This document shows positions 1 through 6,101 of a DNA stretch of 11,965 nt, in pieces. The notes beneath the pieces are model-generated. The model had not been told where the DNA came from. It made no database searches and saw nothing but the letters and a program-made list of their open reading frames with translations. The number at the start of each line of letters is the position of its first letter. The stretch's first letter is position 1. This DNA comes from Bacteroidales bacterium UBA2861 (GTDB lineage Bacteria > Bacteroidota > Bacteroidia > Bacteroidales > UBA932): positions 1-11,965 of the forward strand of contig DEFD01000023.1 in the NCBI GenBank assembly GCA_002350615.1. Reading direction: 5' to 3'. Made by a program: the position numbers and the translations under genes.

Positions 1-67
1 TTTCCTTTTGGTTCTGATAATAATCAAAATAAGAACGTTCCGATTTATATTATGTTAACTTGCCTGT

Positions 68-1471
68 ATGAGTAAAAAGTTGGACATTGTTCTTGAGAAC
101 CTTAAGATCGAGGCCGTGGCGGCCGAAGGCAAGGCAATCGCCCACACCCCGGACGGTGTTGTTGTTTTCGTGGAATTCGCAGTTCCGGGTGATATTGTGG
201 ATGTGAGGCTCACAAAAAAGAAAAAAAACTATTGCGAAGGACGCATAATAGCCCTGAAACAGCCCTCAGAGCAGCGTCTGGAGCCATTTTGCAAGCATTT
301 TGGCGTATGCGGAGGATGCAAATGGCAGCCGCTCCCCTATTCGCTGCAGCTTGAAGCCAAGCAGCAGCAGGTTTACGACCAGCTTGTCCGTATCGGACAT
401 CTGCAAATACCTGAAATACAGACAATTATACCATCTGATAATACCACTTTCTACCGTAACAAGCTGGAATTTACGGCATCGGACAAGCGTTGGATACTCT
501 CCGACGAAGAGCCCGAAGGTTTGAGTGATGCGCAGCGCTGCGGGCTTGGTTTCCATGTCGGCCGTTTCTTCGACAAGGTCCTTGACATCGAGAAATGCTG
601 GCTCCAGCCCGATCCGTCCAATGAAATCCGTGATTTAGTAAAACAATACGCGATTGGTCATGGAATTCCATTCTACAATATACGGGAGAACAAGGGCGTT
701 TTCCGCGGTGTTTTCGTGCGTACGAGCGAGAACTCGGGTACGATGGTGATTCTCTGCTTCGCAAGCGCTGAAAAGGCCATTTTCGGGCTTATGGATGCCC
801 TTTCGGAGGCCTTCCCCTCCATTTCGTCTCTGTACTACGTCATCAATGCCAAACTCAACGATTCCATTTCGGATCAGGAATGCATATTGTACAAAGGCAA
901 CGACGCGATTTACGAGGAAATGGAAGGGCTCAGATTCAAAATCGGTCCCAAATCCTTCTATCAGACAAATACCAGGCAGGCATACAAACTATATAAGGTA
1001 GCCCGCGAATTCGCGGACCTTAGCGGAGACGAAACCGTTTACGACCTCTATACGGGCACCGGAACGATCGCGCAGTTCGTCTCGTCAAAGGCAAAGAAAG
1101 TGATCGGAATAGAATATGTGCCGGAAGCCATCGAGGATGCCAGGATAAATGCCGCAGCCAACGGAATCGGCAACTGCGAGTTCTTTGCGGGCGATATGAA
1201 AGATGTGCTGAAACCTTCTTTCATCAAGGAGCATGGGAAGCCCGACGTGATAATCCTGGATCCGCCCCGCGCCGGAATCCATCCGGATGTGGCCAAAGTC
1301 ATCCTGGACGCCGCACCGGGCAGGATAGTCTATGTCAGTTGCAATCCCGCTTCCCAGGCAAGGGACCTTGAAGTGCTGTGCAGCAAATACAGGATAACCG
1401 CAGTTCAGCCGGTGGATATGTTCCCGCATACTCAACATGTTGAGAATGTTTGCAGATTGGAACTGATTTAG
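68..1471 (+). CDS. rlmD: 23S rRNA (uracil-C5)-methyltransferase, RlmD/RumA family
   Basis: A cytoplasmic SAM-dependent enzyme that methylates C5 of a uridine in 23S rRNA (U1939 in the E. coli RlmD model). The 467-residue protein has the full family layout. A TRAM-type RNA-binding domain covers about residues 10-65. The iron-sulfur cysteines are C75, C81, C84 and C177 (CX5CX2C plus a distant Cys). The SAM-binding loop DLYTGTGT is at 326-333, DPPRAG starts at D398, the catalytic cysteine is C425 in VSCNP, and HTQHVE near the C-terminus carries the conserved Glu. No key residue is missing. The ATG at 68 has no Shine-Dalgarno sequence, which is usual in Bacteroidota. The next gene starts 16 bases after the stop. 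Bacteroidota often carry several RumA-like paralogues, so the exact target uridine is inferred; the family assignment is firm. Confidence 0.93.
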   Translation: MSKKLDIVLENLKIEAVAAEGKAIAHTPDGVVVFVEFAVPGDIVDVRLTKKKKNYCEGRIIALKQPSEQRLEPFCKHFGVCGGCKWQPLPYSLQLEAKQQQVYDQLVRIGHLQIPEIQTIIPSDNTTFYRNKLEFTASDKRWILSDEEPEGLSDAQRCGLGFHVGRFFDKVLDIEKCWLQPDPSNEIRDLVKQYAIGHGIPFYNIRENKGVFRGVFVRTSENSGTMVILCFASAEKAIFGLMDALSEAFPSISSLYYVINAKLNDSISDQECILYKGNDAIYEEMEGLRFKIGPKSFYQTNTRQAYKLYKVAREFADLSGDETVYDLYTGTGTIAQFVSSKAKKVIGIEYVPEAIEDARINAAANGIGNCEFFAGDMKDVLKPSFIKEHGKPDVIILDPPRAGIHPDVAKVILDAAPGRIVYVSCNPASQARDLEVLCSKYRITAVQPVDMFPHTQHVENVCRLELI

Positions 1472-1479
1472 TAAATTTG
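1449..1479 (+). promoter_or_regulatory. Bacteroidota-type promoter for the cation exchanger gene
   Basis: TTTG at 1449-1452, a 19-base spacer, then TAAATTTG at 1472-1479. This is an exact match to the known Bacteroides consensus (TTTG, 19-21 bases, TAnnTTTG). The -33 element lies inside the last codons of rlmD, and the -7 box begins on the base after its stop codon. The ATG of the exchanger is at 1488, only eight bases past the box, so the predicted transcript would have almost no 5' leader. No transcription start has been measured; the call rests on the motif alone. Confidence 0.7.
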
Positions 1480-1487
1480 CCGTCCTG

Positions 1488-2432
1488 ATGAGTGTACTGA
1501 ACATATTCCTTCTCCTGCTCGGACTCGGCTTGGTAGTTCTGGGAGCGGATGCTCTGATAGAGGGTGCAAGCAGGATTGCCCGCAGATTTGGCGTCAGCGA
1601 ATTCGTGATAGGTGTTATACTGGTCGGTTTCGGCACTTCCCTGCCGGAACTTGTGGTGAGCGTCACGGGCGCGATTGAGAGGAATTCCGACATCGCGATC
1701 GGCAATGTCGTGGGATCCAATATTTTCAATGTTCTGATCATTCTGGCAGTCACCGCCCTGTTCTCCCCTATCGAGATCAGCCGGGACAACAGGCGCCGGG
1801 ATATCCCGGTGACGATTCTGCTGTCCATGCTTGTCCTTCTCCTTGGATGGGCGCTGGGAGGCAGGCTCTCGCGTCTTGACGGAGCGATTCTTCTGCTGGC
1901 GTTCGCCGCTTATGTGTTTTTCAATTTCAAATGGAACAAACACGAAGCGGAAGAGCTGTCAGCCAAGGCCGAAACACGGCCTGTATGGTTTTCCACGCTT
2001 ATGACCGCTGGCGGATTGGCCGCCCTTGTCTTCGGCGGGAGGCTCTTCGTGGACAAGTCCGTCATTCTGGCACACGATCTGGGAGTCAGCGACAAATTCA
2101 TAGCCATCACCGTGCTTGCAGTCGGCACTTCCCTGCCGGAATTCGTCACCTCCCTCGTAGCCGCAATCAAAAAGCACGCTCAGATGGCCCTGGGCAATAT
2201 CCTGGGATCCATCACATTCAATATGCTCCTCATTCTGGGAACATCCGCCGCGATTACGCCCATGAGTTTCTCAGGCATGCACTGGATTGACCGCAGTACT
2301 TTGAGCCTCTGCTTGATTCTGCTGTGGACCTGTGTGTTCACGGGGAAAAAGAATGAGCTGGACCGTTTCGATGCCATTCTCATGCTGCTTGTCGCCGCGG
2401 CATATTTCGTCTGGCTTTTCCATAAACTGTAA
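1488..2432 (+). CDS. CaCA-family Na+/Ca2+ (cation/H+) exchanger, YrbG-like
   Basis: An inner-membrane cation/Ca2+ exchanger of the CaCA superfamily, 314 residues with about ten hydrophobic segments and the usual internal duplication. The first alpha repeat holds GTSLPE (T50, S51, E54) and GSNIFN (S77, N81). The second holds GTSLPE (T214, S215, E218) and GSITFN (S241, N245). These are the positions that coordinate the ion in the archaeal exchanger NCX_Mj, and the first-repeat numbering coincides. The last position of the second repeat is Asn here, where NCX_Mj has Asp, so the two halves are more symmetrical; GSN is changed to GSI in the second repeat. It probably exports Ca2+ using a Na+ or H+ gradient, but the driving ion cannot be read from sequence. 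The gene sits between rlmD and cysteate synthase and has its own promoter. Confidence 0.9.
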   Translation: MSVLNIFLLLLGLGLVVLGADALIEGASRIARRFGVSEFVIGVILVGFGTSLPELVVSVTGAIERNSDIAIGNVVGSNIFNVLIILAVTALFSPIEISRDNRRRDIPVTILLSMLVLLLGWALGGRLSRLDGAILLLAFAAYVFFNFKWNKHEAEELSAKAETRPVWFSTLMTAGGLAALVFGGRLFVDKSVILAHDLGVSDKFIAITVLAVGTSLPEFVTSLVAAIKKHAQMALGNILGSITFNMLLILGTSAAITPMSFSGMHWIDRSTLSLCLILLWTCVFTGKKNELDRFDAILMLLVAAAYFVWLFHKL

Positions 2433-2449
2433 ATCAAAACGTTATAAAT

Positions 2450-3733
2450 ATGAAATTCAATCCCACCAAGTACAAACTGATGAATGTCGCCGACGGACGC
2501 CTTTTCGAAGACCGCGGTTGGACTCTCGCGGATCCTGAATCCAAGACAGCATCCCTGGTTCGTGCCGTTTACGAAAACAAACAGTTCACACCCCGTGAGG
2601 ATCTTCCGGGCCTGTACAGATACGCCGAGTGGCTGCCCATAAAGCGAATCCTCAAAAAGTCCTGCGCGCCAGTGACATACCATAGCAAAGGGCTTGGCAA
2701 GCATCTTGGTCTGGACAATCTCTACATTACTTTTTCCGGTTACAATCCCAAAATCGGGGCAAAATTCCAGACCTGCTCTTTCAAAGAAACTGAAGCTTTT
2801 TCCGTCTGTGCGAGGATGGACAAGAAAGAAGACCGCATCCTTGTGGTCCAGTCTGCGGGCAATACCGCCAGGGCATTCGCTCAGGTGTGCTCCGACAACA
2901 ACATTCCCATCGTCATCTGCATCCCTCTGGACAGCCAGCACGACCTTTGGTTCCAGAAAAAGCTCAATTCCTGCGTAAAGCTCATAGCGGCTCCTCACGG
3001 TTGCGATTATTACGACGCAATCAGGCTTGGGGAGAAATTGTGTGAAGACCGTCGATACATGGCCGAAGGCGGTGCAAAGAACGTTGCAAGGCGTGATGGC
3101 ATGGGTACGACCATCCTTTCCGCGGTAGAAGCTATCGGCCATATCCCGGACGCATATTTCCAGGCGGTAGGTTCAGGAACTGGTGCCATCGCCGCATGGG
3201 AAAACAATCTCAGACTTATCGAAGACGGGCGTTTCGGCAGCAACAAAATGAAGATATTCGTTGCACAGAACAAGCCTTTCACACTCATGTACGATACCTG
3301 GAAAGCCCATCAGAGAGCCCTTGTGGACCTTGATCCGGAAGTGGGGCGCCGGGCCGCCGAAGTGATTCTTGCGAAAGTCCTTTCCAACCGTAAACCTCCG
3401 TTCAGCCTTGCCGGAGGGCTCTTCGACACGCTCGAGGACAGCAAGGGAGACGTTTTCCTCGCCAGCAACGACGATATCATCTATTGGATCCTTCAATTCA
3501 GGAACCTCGAGGGATACGATATACTCCCCGCCCCCGCCTGCGCCGTAAAGGCGCTTGCCCAGGCTGTGGAGGAAGGCAGGGTGAAGAAGGACGATGTGGT
3601 TATGCTCAACATTACCGGAGGCGGCACCCTTTCAGCCATGGCTAAGGGGTATAATCTCAAGGAACCCGACCTTGTCCTCAGTCCGGATCTGCCGGCGGAT
3701 GAAATAATAGCCAAGGTGGACGCGCTGTTTTAG
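2450..3733 (+). CDS. cysteate synthase (PLP-dependent, threonine-synthase fold)
   Basis: Predicted to make L-cysteate from O-phospho-L-serine and sulfite, the reaction established for the Methanosarcina enzyme in coenzyme M synthesis. In Bacteroidota, which lack coenzyme M, cysteate is instead the head-group precursor of capnine and sulfonolipids. The 427-residue protein has a beta-family PLP fold: K112 in TCSFKETEAF is the likely Schiff-base lysine, SAGNTARA has N138 near the cofactor ring, GSGTG at 241-245 binds the PLP phosphate, and NITGGGT is at 387-393. SFKETEA and AVGSGTGAIAAWE separate it from ordinary threonine synthases, which have SFKDR. The ATG follows the exchanger stop by 17 bases, with an A-rich leader and no Shine-Dalgarno. 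Its last four bases overlap the end of the gene on the other strand. Later sulfonolipid genes (acyltransferase on cysteate, reductase) are not obvious in this window. The exact substrate is inferred from family. Confidence 0.85.
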   Translation: MKFNPTKYKLMNVADGRLFEDRGWTLADPESKTASLVRAVYENKQFTPREDLPGLYRYAEWLPIKRILKKSCAPVTYHSKGLGKHLGLDNLYITFSGYNPKIGAKFQTCSFKETEAFSVCARMDKKEDRILVVQSAGNTARAFAQVCSDNNIPIVICIPLDSQHDLWFQKKLNSCVKLIAAPHGCDYYDAIRLGEKLCEDRRYMAEGGAKNVARRDGMGTTILSAVEAIGHIPDAYFQAVGSGTGAIAAWENNLRLIEDGRFGSNKMKIFVAQNKPFTLMYDTWKAHQRALVDLDPEVGRRAAEVILAKVLSNRKPPFSLAGGLFDTLEDSKGDVFLASNDDIIYWILQFRNLEGYDILPAPACAVKALAQAVEEGRVKKDDVVMLNITGGGTLSAMAKGYNLKEPDLVLSPDLPADEIIAKVDALF

Positions 3734-3744
3734 AAACTGAGCGC
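3722..3744. terminator. possible hairpin spanning the convergent stop codons
   Basis: GCGCT (3722-3726) can pair with AGCGC (3740-3744), and GTTT (3727-3730) with AAAC (3734-3737). This leaves a three-base loop made of the cysteate synthase stop TAG and a two-base bulge at 3738-3739. It covers the exact point where two genes meet tail to tail, so it could stop transcription in both directions. There is no T-run after it on either strand, so it is not a classical intrinsic terminator. Confidence 0.3.
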
Positions 3745-4341
3745 AAAACCAAAACACAGGGCGTAATACCAGATGTTGTTCCGAAGGGTGTTGCGCCCTG
3801 TAACGTATTCTTTTTCAGCCCTGTCCCAAACCCTGGGACGGTCGTAGGCGCATCTTATCGAGAGGGTGAAATCCAGATAGTCGTCGCTCCCCAATGCAAG
3901 CCGGTATCCGGTCCCGGGGCGAAGCAGATATGTGTACTGTGCGTTTACGAAATCGCCAAGGACAAGGCCTGCCCCGGCACTGAAAAAGATTCCGTCACAG
4001 TCGTTGCCGCGAAGGTAACAGTTGCCCTGAAGCATTAGCGGAAAGACTCTCCTGGCATCCGATACGCCGAAATATCCGGCCCTGAGGGAAAGGTCCAAAT
4101 GCTTCCCCATGTCAAGCGACATGAAGGCGGCTATGAAGGCATTGCTGTCCCCTATCTGTTCCCAGCCTTTTTCATCTACCCGGTATCCTACCGTCGCATC
4201 GAGGTAATTGAAATGATAATAGCTTTTTATGTTATATGACAGTCCCCATTCAAGTCCGAAATGCAGCTTCTGCTTCTCGCCTCCGGACAGGCTGAAACAG
4301 CAGAGAAACAGGACAGACATTATGGCGGACAGTCTTTTCAT
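3730..4341 (-). CDS. hypothetical secreted protein, likely small outer-membrane beta-barrel
   Basis: I do not recognise a characterised family. The 203-residue protein starts with Met-Lys-Arg and a hydrophobic stretch to about residue 18, a good Sec signal peptide; no convincing lipobox precedes its cysteines. The mature part alternates polar and hydrophobic residues, is rich in Tyr, Phe and Gly, has several short strand-like blocks (around LDLSLRAGYFG, IFFSAGAGLVLG and YLDFTLSIRCAYD), and ends ALSF. A terminal Phe after strand-like sequence is typical of outer-membrane barrels inserted by BamA. Its size would suit about eight strands. The start ATG is one base after the stop of the upstream gene, so the two are surely co-transcribed and probably translationally coupled. 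Its stop overlaps the cysteate synthase stop. Function unknown; a periplasmic protein is the main alternative. Confidence 0.72.
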   Translation of the reverse strand: MKRLSAIMSVLFLCCFSLSGGEKQKLHFGLEWGLSYNIKSYYHFNYLDATVGYRVDEKGWEQIGDSNAFIAAFMSLDMGKHLDLSLRAGYFGVSDARRVFPLMLQGNCYLRGNDCDGIFFSAGAGLVLGDFVNAQYTYLLRPGTGYRLALGSDDYLDFTLSIRCAYDRPRVWDRAEKEYVTGRNTLRNNIWYYALCFGFALSF

Positions 4342-4342
4342 A

Positions 4343-4879
4343 TCAGAAAGCGTAGCTTATTTTAAGACCAGGCAGGAAGGCCCTGTAAATGCCTGCCTTA
4401 TAAAGAGTTGAAAGGTAGTCCCCTTTTGTGTTTCGCCTGACGGAAAGGCCAAGTTCAAGCTGCCATGCAAGCTCGAGCCTGAGTCCTTTGGTGTACATTG
4501 CGCGAAGCCCGGTCCTGCCCAGGAGCATGGGACAGAGGGAATACTTCTGCATGTCGTAATCCTGCACATATCCGGCCCCGAAACCGCCTCCGGCAATGAG
4601 ACAGATCCTTCTTTCCGGCGTTTCGGAAAGGCAAAACATCTTGTTATGGGAGAAATCCAGTTTGATTCCGGGAACCGTACTGTCCCCTGTCAGCATTGGG
4701 AAACAGTCCGCATACAGCAGGTATGAATTGTATATGGCCGGAGAACACTCCCATTCGAACACAAGGCCGAAGCCTTTGGGAGAATGGAACAATCCGGTTG
4801 AACCGCCTCCGGCATAAGCAACGGAGGCTCCGGACAGCAGCATAATTGCCGCGAGGAGCAGGTTCAATGTCTTGTACAC
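4343..4879 (-). CDS. hypothetical secreted protein, likely small outer-membrane beta-barrel (GTG start)
   Basis: No characterised family is recognised. The 178-residue protein has a clear signal peptide with a likely cut after ASVAYA (about residue 23), a Gly-rich start to the mature chain, alternating strand-like sequence (FGLVFEWE, ICLIAGGGFGAGY, LRLELAWQLELGLS) and the ending KISYAF, again a terminal aromatic. The frame is open from an upstream stop at 4913-4915; the only start placed well for the signal peptide is GTG at 4877-4879, because the next Met lies inside the hydrophobic core. The mature part has five cysteines, many for a barrel. It is the first gene of a two-gene minus-strand unit and is divergent from the acyltransferase-like gene at 4962. 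It shows faint similarity to its partner downstream. Expression as a real protein is inferred from the signal peptide and coupling. Confidence 0.7.
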   Translation of the reverse strand: MYKTLNLLLAAIMLLSGASVAYAGGGSTGLFHSPKGFGLVFEWECSPAIYNSYLLYADCFPMLTGDSTVPGIKLDFSHNKMFCLSETPERRICLIAGGGFGAGYVQDYDMQKYSLCPMLLGRTGLRAMYTKGLRLELAWQLELGLSVRRNTKGDYLSTLYKAGIYRAFLPGLKISYAF

Positions 4880-4901
4880 AGCAACGAAGTTCGGAAACTT
4901 C

Positions 4902-4932
4902 TTTGATTTTTCCTAATGAAATCGTAAATTAG
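4902..4932 (+). promoter_or_regulatory. Bacteroidota-type promoter for the five-gene operon
   Basis: TTTG at 4902-4905, a 19-base spacer, then TAAATTAG at 4925-4932, one mismatch from TAnnTTTG. The spacing equals that of the promoter at 1449-1479. The first ATG is at 4962, giving a leader of roughly 25 bases. The 82-base divergent gap 4880-4961 holds this element. I could not find an equally good promoter on the minus strand for the gene starting at 4879. Confidence 0.6.
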
Positions 4933-4961
4933 CGACTTGTGTACTCTTTAACGGAACCAGT

Positions 4962-6101
4962 ATGGGAGTTGAAATAAAAAAGGTTTGCAGCAGAAGGGAA
5001 TTGCGCAAATTCGTCCTTTTCGGTGAGAAACTGTACAGGGGGAATCCGTATTATGTCCCCGCCATAGTTTTCGACGAAATGAACACGCTGGACCATAGAA
5101 AGAATCCGGCAGCCGAGTTCAGTGATTTTGAGCTGTATCTGGCGTATAAAGACGGGAAACTTGCAGGACGGGTCGCCGCCATCATCAATTATAAGGCAAA
5201 TGCAACCTGGAAACATAATGAAGTCCGTTTCGGATGGATTGATTTCATAGACGATCCTCAGGTGTGCGAAGCGCTTATCCGTGCGGTGGAGCAGTTTGGT
5301 GAAGCCCACGGAATGAGCGAGATAGCCGGTCCTCTCGGGTTTACCGATTTCGATCCGGAGGGCCTGCTGATAGAGGGTTTCGACCAGCTTGGAACCATGC
5401 CCATACGCTATAATCATCCCTATTACAAAGACCGTCTGGAAGAGTTGGGATTCGAGAAGGATGCCGACTGGTATGAATTCCGTTTTACCCTTCCCGATGC
5501 AGTTCCGGAGAAGATTTCCCGTGTGGCTGGCATCGTCCGCAGCCGCGGCGGCTACCGCGTGAGGCAGCTCAGCCGCAAGATGATCAAGCGGGAAGATTAT
5601 GCTCACAAGCTCTTCAAACTCATGGGAGAGACCTACAAGGACCTCTATGAATATACGGTTCTCCCGATGAACCTCGCCGACAAATACATAGGATTCTATC
5701 TTTCCATCCTGGATCTGAGATACATTTCCGTAGTTGAGAACGACAGGGGTGAACTCATAGCGTTCGGCATAACGATGCCTTCGATAGCCCGGGCCCTTCA
5801 AAAATCCAGGGGACGCTTGCTGCCCTTCGGATGGTGGCCCCTTGTCCACGACCTATTCATCAAGCATTCCGACGGCGCGGAGCTCATGCTCATAGGCGTC
5901 CATCCCGATTACAGGAATTCCGGCGTCAATGCACTCCTGATGGAAGACATTTTCAAGAAATTCCTTCAGATGGGTGTGAAATGGGCGGATTCGAATGCCC
6001 AGCTCGAAGATAATCTGCCTATACAGAACCAGTTTGAGGTATTCAGGCCCGTACGAAACAAGATACGCAGATCTTACAAGAAAAAGATTCAGAGCCGATG
6101 A
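4962..6101 (+). CDS. GNAT-fold acyltransferase-like protein
   Basis: A 379-residue cytoplasmic protein without signal peptide or membrane span. The C-terminal half looks like a GNAT acyl-CoA/acyl-ACP binding core: GELIAFGITMPS as the central strand, then LIGVHPDYRNSGVNALL at about 310-326 with the pyrophosphate-loop-like R318-N-S-G321. The N-terminal half has a similar, weaker layout (YLAYKDGKLAGRVAAIIN, then FGWIDFIDDPQ and AGPLGFTDFDPEGLL), so the protein may be a tandem GNAT in which only the second lobe binds the donor. The C-terminus is strongly basic (KIRRSYKKKIQSR), which could touch membrane or nucleic acid. I recognise it as a widespread but poorly characterised Bacteroidota family; its substrate is not visible. 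A lipid N-acyltransferase role is possible, as some bacterial ceramide synthases are GNAT-like proteins. It leads the operon, and its TGA overlaps the rarA start as ATGA. Confidence 0.75.
   Translation: MGVEIKKVCSRRELRKFVLFGEKLYRGNPYYVPAIVFDEMNTLDHRKNPAAEFSDFELYLAYKDGKLAGRVAAIINYKANATWKHNEVRFGWIDFIDDPQVCEALIRAVEQFGEAHGMSEIAGPLGFTDFDPEGLLIEGFDQLGTMPIRYNHPYYKDRLEELGFEKDADWYEFRFTLPDAVPEKISRVAGIVRSRGGYRVRQLSRKMIKREDYAHKLFKLMGETYKDLYEYTVLPMNLADKYIGFYLSILDLRYISVVENDRGELIAFGITMPSIARALQKSRGRLLPFGWWPLVHDLFIKHSDGAELMLIGVHPDYRNSGVNALLMEDIFKKFLQMGVKWADSNAQLEDNLPIQNQFEVFRPVRNKIRRSYKKKIQSR

Noticed and set aside
1..67. Possible promoter for rlmD (TTTG at 7-10, TAACTTGC at 56-63)
   Set aside because: The two elements are far outside the 19-21-base spacing and the -7 box is imperfect, so I did not list it as a feature; the true promoter may lie left of the window.
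1085..1943. Two overlapping minus-strand open frames (247 and 202 codons) across the rlmD/exchanger junction
   Set aside because: They cover parts of two verified genes and their junction promoter, and show no coherent protein features.
2180..3142. 320-codon open frame on the minus strand
   Set aside because: It lies wholly opposite the exchanger and cysteate synthase, both with intact family motifs; the translation shows no domain and is explained by low stop density opposite GC-rich codons.
4929..5849. 306-codon open frame on the minus strand opposite the GNAT-like gene
   Set aside because: Would remove the divergent layout and lacks signal, domain or promoter; the plus-strand frame matches a conserved family.
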